Positions 1 to 7,408 of a DNA stretch of 31,379 nucleotides are shown one piece after another (within the stretch, counting starts at the first letter, position 1; every line of letters starts with the position of its first letter). The stretch is from contig JAZNOQ010000101.1 of assembly GCA_045589215.1 (NCBI GenBank), forward strand, positions 1 to 31,379. Reading direction: 5' to 3'. A program made the position numbers and the translations under genes. The stretch comes from JAZNOQ01 sp045589215 (GTDB lineage Bacteria > Bacillota > Clostridia > Oscillospirales > CAG-272). Below the pieces are notes generated by a model. That model worked only from the letters and a program-made list of their open reading frames with translations, ran no database searches and was not told the origin of the DNA.

Positions 1-94
1 AGAGTCGCGTAGTCGGCACCCGCCTTGTACGAAATGCCCTTGTCGTCAAGTGCCTTGAGAAGCTCTGCCTTCTCTGCGGCAATGCGCGCGCGGA
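1..94. repeat. 94-bp direct repeat, copy 1 (at window edge)
   Basis: Positions 1-94 are identical to 179-272 (offset 178 bp) and the identity ends at 95/273. On the minus strand both copies encode the same stretch of an S8-protease propeptide (RIAAEKAELLKALDD and what follows). This copy has no start codon of its own in that frame, although the frame is open back through 95-178 and is shifted by one base relative to the CDS at 154-606. The repeat may extend beyond the left edge. It could be a partial gene duplication or a contig-end assembly artefact. Confidence 0.85.
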
Positions 95-153
95 AGTCGG
101 ATCGTAGCCATGTCGTTCTGTGAGCCAAGGAGGTGAAAATGAAAATTGTCTTC

Positions 154-606
154 CTAAGACCGCTTGGCCTCCGACTTGAGAGTCGCGTAGTCGGCACCCG
201 CCTTGTACGAAATGCCCTTGTCGTCAAGTGCCTTGAGAAGCTCTGCCTTCTCTGCGGCAATGCGCGCGCGGATATCCTCTGCGCTGTCGGAATAAGCAAA
301 TTCCGAGACGGTCATATTCGGCTTTTTCTTCTCGTAAACGTCAAGGATCGAGTCCTCGTTCACCTGAATGATCAGAGAGAGATCGTCGGTATCCTTTACG
401 CCTTCGGGAAGCGCATATAAGACGGAGCTGTCAAAGAAGCTGTCGCGGTTCGTATCGATGACGCCGTCAAAAAGACTGACGACCGACTTCGCAGCAGCGA
501 CGCTGCCGGAGCCCCCCGACATCAAAACGCCGAGCAGGATGGACAGCGAGACCATCAATATGCCGATACGGCAGATGATCCTTTTTGTTGATCTGTGCTT
601 TTTCAT
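154..606 (-). pseudogene. Truncated S8 family (subtilisin-like) peptidase, N-terminal propeptide fragment
   Basis: A 150-aa leftward product starting MKKHRSTKR, with a basic N-terminus and a hydrophobic segment (about residues 15-38) typical of a signal peptide. The remainder resembles the I9-type propeptide of large secreted subtilisin-like peptidases of Clostridia: a strand around SLIIQVNEDSILDVY, then a long charged helix (RARIAAEKAELLKALDD) and KGISYKAGADYATL. In the intact family this leads into the Asp/His/Ser catalytic domain. Here the frame departs from the family right after DYATL, adds nine residues and stops, so no catalytic domain is present. The start at 606 is chosen because a promoter lies at 681-709, which excludes the longer frame from 699; the ribosome binding site is weak. 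The family assignment rests on recall of the propeptide pattern, with no catalytic motif to confirm it. Confidence 0.6.
179..272. repeat. 94-bp direct repeat, copy 2 (inside protease fragment)
   Basis: This is the second copy of the 1-94 repeat and forms the 3' part of the leftward CDS at 154-606. The sequence between the copies (95-178) contains a clean plus-strand ribosome binding site plus ATG (AAGGAGG at 127-133, ATG at 139) whose reading frame runs into the antisense of this copy. This looks like a junction of unrelated sequences. Confidence 0.85.
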
Positions 607-680
607 CTGTGATTGCAATTGCCTTTCTGAATTTTTGCAAAACGGAAAACCTTGTTTTACCGTCAAGTCATACAGATAAC

Positions 681-709
681 ATTTTATCACAATCAACAAA
701 AAATTTCAA
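681..709 (-). promoter_or_regulatory. Promoter for the protease fragment (leftward)
   Basis: Minus strand: -35 TTGAAA (704-709), 17-bp spacer, -10 TAAAAT (681-686). It lies about 75 bp upstream of the ATG at 606. Confidence 0.6.
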
Positions 710-770
710 GCCTTTTTTGTCCTTTTTTTCAAATTAAATGTATAAAAGCGAAAAAAGTTTGCAAATACTA

Positions 771-806
771 TTGATTTTTTCGGGAATTTGTGGTACGCTA
801 TATAAT
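771..806 (+). promoter_or_regulatory. Probable promoter region and structured leader of the TlpA lipoprotein gene
   Basis: The 607-913 intergenic stretch holds the leftward promoter above and this rightward one. A consensus TATAAT sits at 801-806 without a good -35 at 17 bp. Alternatively TTGATT (771-776), a 17-bp spacer and TACGCT (794-799) form a weaker pair. The leader from about 815 to 900 contains short self-complementary stretches (ATTTTG..CAAAAT, CCCCAC..GTGGGA) but matches no riboswitch I recognise. Confidence 0.45.
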
Positions 807-913
807 GCATAGCGCTCGTTTGTTGGAGGTCTCGCCCCACCTCGTGGGATTTTGCTCGACAAAATGCGACAGGTGCGCAAACGCGGCGCAAATATTTTTA
901 TAGGAGAATGCAT

Positions 914-3736
914 ATGAAGAAATTCAAAAGAACCCTATCGTTCTTGCTTGTCCTTTCGATGCTTTTCACGATGAGCTTGTCGATGCTGACCGGATGCGAT
1001 TCGGGAAGCTCGGGTGATGAGACGACGGGTGGCTCGGGCGAGGCGCCGGGCGATGAAACGACCGGAGGCTCGGGCGGAGGCACCGAGAGCGGAAAGGTCG
1101 ATTATAAGATCACGGTGAAATCCGCAGGAGGCCTACTGCTTGAGGATGTAACCCTCCTCATTTATTCCGATGCGGCGATGGAAGATCTCGCAGGCTATGC
1201 CTCGACCGACGAATCGGGCGTGGCGACCGCATCTCTCAAGGCAGGCGGCTCGTATTACATTGATATTACCGACGCGCCCGAGGGCTACGCCCTTGCGGAG
1301 AGCTATCCGATGATCGAGCGCGACACCACGATCACGCTGACCTCGTCTGTTATCACGGATAACACGAGCCTCAGCGGTGTAGCGTACAAGGTCGGCTCGG
1401 TCATGCGCGACTTCTCGTTCACCGATACCGACGGAAATACGGTAACGCTTTCCGAGGTCTTAAAGACGAAGAAGGCCGTTCTGATCAACTTCTTCTATAC
1501 GACGTGCGGTCCTTGCATCAGTGAGGTTCCGTATATGGAGGAGGCGTATCAGATGTACAAGGACGACGTAGAGATCCTTGCGCTGAACCCGTATGCGAAC
1601 GACGATCAGATGGCGGTCAAGCTTTTCAAAGAGGAATACGAGCTTTCCTTCATCTTTGGTAAGGACACAGCAGGCGTGAAGGATACGCTTCCTTCCTTCG
1701 GAGGATATCCCACGACGATGATCGTGGATCGCTACGGTGTGATCTGCCTCATCGAAACGGGTGCGCTCCCCGCTCTTGAGCCCTTCGAAAAGGCGTTTGA
1801 ATATTTTACTGCGGATAATTACACGCAGAAGCTCTTTACGAGCATCGGTGAACTGACCCCTGCGGAGAAGCCTGAGGAGCCGATGCCCTCTACCGAGGAG
1901 CTTGCGGCGGCGCTTGGAACGACCGATCTCGGCTTCACCTACTCCGGCGAGAAGGATGACGAATACTCCTGGCCCTTCAAGATCGGAGAAAAGGACGGCG
2001 AGACCTGTGTATATCCGACCAACAAGAATCAGAGCGGCTCCTACTCGATTCTATACGCGACGATGAATTTGAAGAAGGGCGACGTTGTTGCGCTTGACTA
2101 TTTCGCTTCGAGTGAGCAGGGGGCGGATATCCTCTACCTCCTTGTGAACCGCGACGATATCTATCAGATCTCGGGAATCAGCGAGGATTGGGCGACCTGT
2201 TACGTCTACGTTGCGCCGCAGGACGGCGAATATGAGCTGGCGCTCTGCTACTTTAAGGACGCTACCACCAATGCGGGTGATGATACTGTCTACGTGAAGG
2301 ATCTTCGTGTAGAAAAGATCGCGGACATTGATGCGCCTACCTATATCCCGCGCAATGCGGCAACGAATCTGAAGGCGGACGGCTTCGGCTACGAGGATTA
2401 CGTTACCGTCGTCCTGAACGAGGAGGACGGCTATTACCACGTCGGCACCGCAGACGGACCTCTGCTTCTCGCAGAGCTGATGACCGCTACGCAGTTCAGC
2501 TCCGACTCGGTCTGGACGCTTGCGTATGATGGAAAGGTTGGAGAGGGCTTCTACGATAAGATCGTGAATTACTGCTCCTATGCCTCGAATTCGGAGATCT
2601 ATTCCTTCGTCCCTGTTACAACTGAACTGAGAGAATATCTCGAAATGATTGCGGAGGCTGTCGGCATTGAGCAGAGCGAAAACGAGTGGCTGCAGATGTG
2701 CTCCTACTACGAAGCGTACGGCACGAACGGCAAGCAGCTCAGTGATCCGACCAAGGGCCTTTGGTGGCATTCGGCGTACGATGCACAGCTTGGAAAAAAC
2801 AACTCCGTGACTTATAACCGTGTCATTATGCCGCGCGGCCTCTTGTATGAGTTCATCCCGCAGCAGACGGGCGTTTACCGTATCAATTCTCTGATCGATT
2901 CGGATAACATTATGGATTCGGTCGAGGGATGGGTGTTCTTGCGGAACGGAGAGATCTATTACGAATACGAGAATGCGGAGCGCCTCCATAACGATATTGT
3001 GAACTGCTCGATGATCGTGTATATGGAAGCGGGAACTCCCTATTATATTGATATTGCGTATTGGGATACGTACAAGTTCGGTACCTTTAATTTTGAGATC
3101 AAGTACGTCGGCGCGAAACTTGAGGTCTTTACTCTTGCGTCGCCCGGTCCCTTCACCTTCTATGAGGCGGAGGACGGAACGACCGACCAGAATGAGATCG
3201 TTGCAGGCGGCATTGAGGTCGTTCTCGACGAAGATGGATACTATCACGAGCTCCGTGCGGATGGCTCGGTCGGTTCGATCGTCTACGCCGATTTCCTTGG
3301 CAACACGAGTATTTTTGAGAGAACCTGTCTGAAGGAAATGGTTGAAAAGACCGAGTCCTTCAACTTCGCGATCAGCGATACCGACCAATGGGTGCTTGAC
3401 TTCCTCGAGATCTTTGAGAAGGACGGTGTCTCCTATCAGGAGGGCTTCAAGATCGAGTGGGGCGACGAATACGACGCTTATATGGAAATGTATCAGGTTG
3501 AGGATGTAGTCGCGGGCAGATACCACGGTGACGGTCAAGACTATACTGAGGTAATGAAGGGCTACGTTAAGAAAATGATCGCAAAGAGCTCTGCAAATCC
3601 CGAGCTTGAGGGATGTGTTCCTGTGACCGAGGAGCTTGCCGAGATCCTGCAGCTCCTGATGGATAAGTTCACCTTCGCAGGCGTTGATCACTCGTGGACG
3701 AAGCTCTGCTACTACTACGAAACTGTCGGCGCATAA
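914..3736 (+). CDS. Multidomain lipoprotein with TlpA/thioredoxin-like domain
   Basis: A 940-aa surface lipoprotein. The signal peptide ends in lipobox LTGC (Cys28), followed by a Gly/Ser/Glu/Thr linker. In order: an Ig-like/carboxypeptidase-regulatory beta domain (about 63-147); an AhpC/TSA-TlpA thioredoxin domain (about 160-300) with the active site CGPC (Cys198, Cys201), preceded by FFYTT rather than the usual Trp, and the cis-Pro segment GGYPTT; a beta-rich domain (about 330-470); then two divergent copies of an unnamed C-terminal module beginning DGYYH (about 496-603 and 766-940). The start at 914 is preferred over 908 because GGAG at 903-906 is 7 nt upstream of it. The known role of TlpA folds is extracytoplasmic thiol-disulfide exchange, and the rest is inferred to be surface attachment or partner binding. 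It is probably co-transcribed with the next lipoprotein 36 bp downstream and faces another TlpA protein at 7409-9025. Confidence 0.8.
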   Translation: MKKFKRTLSFLLVLSMLFTMSLSMLTGCDSGSSGDETTGGSGEAPGDETTGGSGGGTESGKVDYKITVKSAGGLLLEDVTLLIYSDAAMEDLAGYASTDESGVATASLKAGGSYYIDITDAPEGYALAESYPMIERDTTITLTSSVITDNTSLSGVAYKVGSVMRDFSFTDTDGNTVTLSEVLKTKKAVLINFFYTTCGPCISEVPYMEEAYQMYKDDVEILALNPYANDDQMAVKLFKEEYELSFIFGKDTAGVKDTLPSFGGYPTTMIVDRYGVICLIETGALPALEPFEKAFEYFTADNYTQKLFTSIGELTPAEKPEEPMPSTEELAAALGTTDLGFTYSGEKDDEYSWPFKIGEKDGETCVYPTNKNQSGSYSILYATMNLKKGDVVALDYFASSEQGADILYLLVNRDDIYQISGISEDWATCYVYVAPQDGEYELALCYFKDATTNAGDDTVYVKDLRVEKIADIDAPTYIPRNAATNLKADGFGYEDYVTVVLNEEDGYYHVGTADGPLLLAELMTATQFSSDSVWTLAYDGKVGEGFYDKIVNYCSYASNSEIYSFVPVTTELREYLEMIAEAVGIEQSENEWLQMCSYYEAYGTNGKQLSDPTKGLWWHSAYDAQLGKNNSVTYNRVIMPRGLLYEFIPQQTGVYRINSLIDSDNIMDSVEGWVFLRNGEIYYEYENAERLHNDIVNCSMIVYMEAGTPYYIDIAYWDTYKFGTFNFEIKYVGAKLEVFTLASPGPFTFYEAEDGTTDQNEIVAGGIEVVLDEDGYYHELRADGSVGSIVYADFLGNTSIFERTCLKEMVEKTESFNFAISDTDQWVLDFLEIFEKDGVSYQEGFKIEWGDEYDAYMEMYQVEDVVAGRYHGDGQDYTEVMKGYVKKMIAKSSANPELEGCVPVTEELAEILQLLMDKFTFAGVDHSWTKLCYYYETVGA

Positions 3737-3772
3737 GGCTGATAAACTATGCTGTAATGTGAGGAAATCTGA

Positions 3773-5182
3773 ATGAAATCTTCCAATTATTATAAGAGAT
3801 TTATTTTGTCGCTTGCACTTGTCCTTCTTCTCCTTGTAACGATCGCCGCTTGCGACAGCGGTGCAGGCGGAGACGAGACCACGGAAGGCCTTCCCGGCGA
3901 AACGACCGGAGGTGGCGATCCCTCGGACACGACCGATTCCGCAGGCGGCGAGACCGATCCCGCGGACGGTGACCCTTCGGACACGAACGGCTCCGTAGGC
4001 GGCGATGAGGTGGACGGCCCGTCAGAGGATGATGCGAATGCGATCACATACACCGTCACCGTCGTGGACGGCGCAGGCGCCCCAATGAAGAACGTCGTTG
4101 TTAAGCTTTCGAGCGGGGCGCAGGGCGTAACGAACTCGTCGGGCGTCGCAACTGTAAAGGCGGCAGCAGGAAATCACACCTTTACCCTTGAAATGATCGG
4201 AGGCAGCTCCAAGTATCTGTATGATTCTGCGGCGTGCGTTCTCAGTGAGGGAGCGCCTGCCGTAACGGTCTCCTTCGTAAAGAGAGTGTCATATAGCGAC
4301 GGCGGCGAAGCCATCTGGGCGGATCCCGACGGAGATGATACAAGAACCGAATATAAGGCGCCCTACGTTGGGGCAGGAACCGTTGCAGTCGAGCTTACGC
4401 GAAACGATATGACCTACGTTCTCTTCCGTCCGCAGATGCCGGGACAGTACCGCGTCAGCGCGACCTGTGTGGGCGCGACCGTAAGTGTTGGGAACTACGG
4501 TATGCCCGCCTTCGTTCAGACGAACAACATCGCCGAAAAGGCAGGCACCTCTTACTTTGAGATCAACGTCCGCGCGGGAAGCATCGGGACGGAAAGCACG
4601 GGTACTCTGATCGTTGTGGTCGGTCTTAAGAATACGGACGGAAGCGCAGGAAACGCGATTCTCACGATCGAGCGCATCGGAGATCCGCTCAAGGACATTT
4701 CGGACATTCCGTTTGATGAGATCACGGCGGACAGCAAGTACCTCAAGGCTACGCCCGCGGGAAGCGGAACGCTGACCGACGTTGACATCACGAACCCGAA
4801 CGTCACGATCGTGAAGGGAAGCGACGGATACTACCACTACGGCTCTGCGAGCGGACCGATCGTGATGCTCCGCATAACGTCCGCGTCGCCCTACATCGAT
4901 TCTCTTTCGCAGATCAACGATTGTCAGTCGCTTGCATATTATGAATACGATTCGAGCGGCGAATGCGTGGTGAAGGAACGCTGGAACGGCGTCATCACGG
5001 CGATGAAGGAATACGTGAACGAGGACGGCGTGGTCCCGCTGAACGATCAGCTCATCACGATGATGAAGCGAGTCGGCACGCACATGGGCTGGTGGCAAGA
5101 CGGAGGTCTGCAGTACCTCTTCGCTGATGTGGAAGAAGTGACCGAAATTGCCTACCTGTTCGCTTGTTGTTATTATGCATAA
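3773..5182 (+). CDS. Surface lipoprotein with Ig-like domain and shared C-terminal module
   Basis: A 469-aa lipoprotein. A basic N-terminus and hydrophobic segment end in lipobox IAAC (Cys27). A long acidic Gly/Asp/Thr/Ser linker follows to about residue 90, then an Ig-like/carboxypeptidase-regulatory domain (about 92-170, with the typical GVTNSSGVATVKA turn), a beta-sandwich-like middle (about 175-300), and a C-terminal module (about 343-469) starting NVTIVKGSDGYYH and ending in a Cys/Tyr-rich tail. That module is related to the two copies in the upstream TlpA lipoprotein, but the thioredoxin domain is absent here. It follows the upstream gene by 36 bp, so they form a probable two-gene operon with related partner or surface roles. 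No enzymatic motif is visible and the function is unknown. Confidence 0.7.
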   Translation: MKSSNYYKRFILSLALVLLLLVTIAACDSGAGGDETTEGLPGETTGGGDPSDTTDSAGGETDPADGDPSDTNGSVGGDEVDGPSEDDANAITYTVTVVDGAGAPMKNVVVKLSSGAQGVTNSSGVATVKAAAGNHTFTLEMIGGSSKYLYDSAACVLSEGAPAVTVSFVKRVSYSDGGEAIWADPDGDDTRTEYKAPYVGAGTVAVELTRNDMTYVLFRPQMPGQYRVSATCVGATVSVGNYGMPAFVQTNNIAEKAGTSYFEINVRAGSIGTESTGTLIVVVGLKNTDGSAGNAILTIERIGDPLKDISDIPFDEITADSKYLKATPAGSGTLTDVDITNPNVTIVKGSDGYYHYGSASGPIVMLRITSASPYIDSLSQINDCQSLAYYEYDSSGECVVKERWNGVITAMKEYVNEDGVVPLNDQLITMMKRVGTHMGWWQDGGLQYLFADVEEVTEIAYLFACCYYA

Positions 5183-5245
5183 AGCCGAAAAAATGCCGTT
5201 TGAAAAAAATATTCAAAATTTTTCTAACTTTTTTTGAAAATACGA

Positions 5246-5274
5246 TTGCATTTTAGAAAAAGTTGTGCTATAAT
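5246..5274 (+). promoter_or_regulatory. Promoter for the third lipoprotein
   Basis: -35 TTGCAT (5246-5251), 17-bp spacer, -10 TATAAT (5269-5274), about 85 bp upstream of the start. It separates this gene transcriptionally from the two lipoproteins before it. No clear terminator is visible after 5182, only AT-rich sequence. Confidence 0.7.
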
Positions 5275-5359
5275 ACGAAGTATGATAGCCGTTTGCGCTT
5301 TGAATGAGCTGAAAATGGTTATAAATAATCAAAAAATATTTTAGATTATGGAGGTTCTT

Positions 5360-7174
5360 ATGAACAATCTGATGAGACGCGCAGGAATCGTCGCAGTGCT
5401 TTGTGTTCTGCTTTGCCTGTGCCTCCTGGTTTGCTCCTGCAACAAGAAGGGTGGCAACGATGAAACCACTCCCGCGGAGACCGATCCTGTTGAGACCCCT
5501 GCAGAAACCCCTGCAGAGTCCGATCCGCCCGAAACCGACCCCCCTGTAGTTAAGGTTACTTACACCGTTACCGTTAAGAATGCAGCAGGCGAGGGCATTG
5601 CGAACGTTTCCGTTCAGCTTTGCGAGGGCACGAGCTGCCATCCCGGTACCACCGATGCTTCCGGCGTAGCTACCTTTGAGCTGACCGAAGCTGTTTACCA
5701 GGCAAACATCAACGCAGCTGTTGCAGGCTACGTTGTTGACACCGCTGCTAAGTACGATTTCGCAGAGGGCGAAACCTCTCTCGTGATCACGCTTGAGGCA
5801 GAGGCTCCCGTAGTTGACGACAGCGTCGTCGACCTGAAGGGTGAAGACTTTGCTTATGGCTACATGGGTGGCGTGTACGGCTATGTTTACTATGTTGGCG
5901 ACTTCTACTACGATTTTTGGTTTGATGAAATCGTTGTAGATGAGGTTGTTGCAGTTACCGCGGGTGATTCCGTTGTATATACTTACGAAGCAACCGCTGA
6001 CGGAGGTCTCGAGGTGCTTGTGGCGCAGGGCCTCGGCGTGAAGGTCAATGTTAAGAACATTACCACCGGTGTCGAGCTGCTCCCCCTGAGCGGCGAGGGT
6101 TCTCTTAAAATTCCTATGACCGCAGGCAATACTTACGAGATCACTGTCGAATACGCGAAGAGCGAAGATGTTGCTTATGGCATTGCTGCATACGCGGATC
6201 CTGATGGTTCCAAGGAAGCTCCCTACTGCCTCATCCCGGGTATGGTTGCAACCGAGATCGTTATCCCTGAGGGTGAGACCGTATGGTGTATGTTGGCTGA
6301 CAACTACCTCCTCATCGAAGATCCTTCTGTTAAGGTGACTATCAACGGCACTATCTATGCTCCCGATGAGAACGGCAACATTGAACTTTACACTACCGAA
6401 CCCATGATGATCGGTCTCTCCTCCTCGGTTGCAGACAACGAAGTTGTTGTGTACCTTACCGGTTCTAATGCGGAGAACCCTTTTACGATTGAGTTTTCTG
6501 AGTTTGGAAATTTTGAAATGGTTACTCCCAATGCTTTCGTTGATACCGTTTACTACCGTGTAATGAACGATATGCCTTTTGCAACCGTTACTGTAAGCTC
6601 GAGCGCCGGAAAGGTTACTGCGGTTGAGCTTTACAGTTTGCTCAACGGAGCGAATGAGGATGTATATGACTCTAACGAATCTGAAAATGCTGCTGTTGTC
6701 GATGTAACCGGTTACGCCTATCTGGTTGTAGCTGTATCCGATGACGCAGGTATCGTTCAGGTTGCTTTCGAGGACACGACTCCTCCCGCAGGCTCGGAGC
6801 TCAATCCGCTTGTAATGACCGGCACGACTGGTACCGTTAGCACCTCTCTTATGGAGACACACACGGTATCCGGAGTCAACTTTATGGGCTACGAGTATAC
6901 GTACTGCTACATTTATTACACCTACGCTGCAACTGCAGACGGCACGTATACCCTTAGTGTTTCGCAGATCGACGGAGCAACCGGCTACGGCGTGACCAAC
7001 GATACGAATGCGACGTGCGGTTATATTGCTGGAGAGTTCGGTGAGGACGGTTCCGTATCTATCGAAAACATCAAGGCAGGCGACGTTATTACGTTCCAGA
7101 TTTCTGTTGGTACCGCACAGCTTGAGGCAGAGACTGATCTGACTTGGACGCTGACTGTTCCTTCTGCAAACTAA
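5360..7174 (+). CDS. Surface lipoprotein, beta-domain repeat protein of unknown function
   Basis: A 604-aa protein starting MNNLMRRAG. GGAGG at 5350-5354 precedes this ATG, so the in-frame ATG at 5348 is not the start. The signal peptide ends around LLVCSC (lipid-anchor Cys27), followed by a Pro/Glu/Thr/Asp linker with PAETDPVETPAET-type repeats. An Ig-like/carboxypeptidase-regulatory domain follows (about 66-155, with TTDASGVATFEL). The remaining 440 residues form several beta-sandwich-like blocks rich in Val, Thr and Tyr, of the kind YTYEATADGGLEVLV and YTYAATADGTYTLSV, suggesting divergent repeats. Codon use leans to GTT, GCT and GCA, unlike the GC-richer choice in the two preceding lipoproteins, which may reflect high expression. 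It has its own promoter and a strong terminator. No catalytic motif is seen, and an adhesion or envelope role is only inference. Confidence 0.7.
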   Translation: MNNLMRRAGIVAVLCVLLCLCLLVCSCNKKGGNDETTPAETDPVETPAETPAESDPPETDPPVVKVTYTVTVKNAAGEGIANVSVQLCEGTSCHPGTTDASGVATFELTEAVYQANINAAVAGYVVDTAAKYDFAEGETSLVITLEAEAPVVDDSVVDLKGEDFAYGYMGGVYGYVYYVGDFYYDFWFDEIVVDEVVAVTAGDSVVYTYEATADGGLEVLVAQGLGVKVNVKNITTGVELLPLSGEGSLKIPMTAGNTYEITVEYAKSEDVAYGIAAYADPDGSKEAPYCLIPGMVATEIVIPEGETVWCMLADNYLLIEDPSVKVTINGTIYAPDENGNIELYTTEPMMIGLSSSVADNEVVVYLTGSNAENPFTIEFSEFGNFEMVTPNAFVDTVYYRVMNDMPFATVTVSSSAGKVTAVELYSLLNGANEDVYDSNESENAAVVDVTGYAYLVVAVSDDAGIVQVAFEDTTPPAGSELNPLVMTGTTGTVSTSLMETHTVSGVNFMGYEYTYCYIYYTYAATADGTYTLSVSQIDGATGYGVTNDTNATCGYIAGEFGEDGSVSIENIKAGDVITFQISVGTAQLEAETDLTWTLTVPSAN

Positions 7175-7230
7175 TTGCGACGAGTAGTCTAAAAAGCAAA
7201 TAATAAATAGCGATAATGCTGTCTAAGACC

Positions 7231-7265
7231 CCCACGCACCGCATTTGCGGTGCGTGGGCGTTTTT
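7231..7265 (+). terminator. Rho-independent terminator after the third lipoprotein
   Basis: A perfect 12-bp stem (7231-7242 with 7247-7258, CCCACGCACCGC arm), tetraloop ATTT, then CG and a T-run. Confidence 0.9.
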
Positions 7266-7355
7266 GTTGTTTCCGTGTCGCTCTACCCAAGCCTCTCTCC
7301 GGGAGGGGATGTCGAAGAAAAAAGACGGATGAGGTATCCGCAACCAACCGTAAAC

Positions 7356-7391
7356 AAAACGAGGCTGAACCGTTCGGTTCAGCCTCGTTTT
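7356..7391. terminator. Bidirectional terminator between convergent genes
   Basis: An inverted repeat with arms around AAAACGAGGCTGAACC (about 7357-7372 with 7375-7391). It has A/T tracts on both sides and lies 18 bp from the stop of the leftward 4Fe-4S/TlpA gene, so it mainly serves that gene and backs up the rightward terminator. Confidence 0.85.
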
Positions 7392-7408
7392 GTTTCATAA
7401 ATCGTGAA

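Noticed and set aside
133..420. 95-codon plus-strand frame starting after a perfect ribosome binding site at 127-133
   Set aside because: After about ten residues it runs through the antisense of the protease propeptide, so it is a start signal joined to unrelated sequence and not a gene.
2051..3691. 546-codon open frame on the minus strand opposite the TlpA lipoprotein
   Set aside because: It lies wholly antisense to a gene with clear domains, has no ribosome binding site, and has the biased, motif-free composition of a mirror frame.
5213..6862. 549-codon minus-strand open frame opposite the third lipoprotein
   Set aside because: Antisense of a gene with a signal peptide, promoter and terminator. 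Its apparent Asn/Val/Gly richness is a by-product of the GTT/ACC-rich sense codons.
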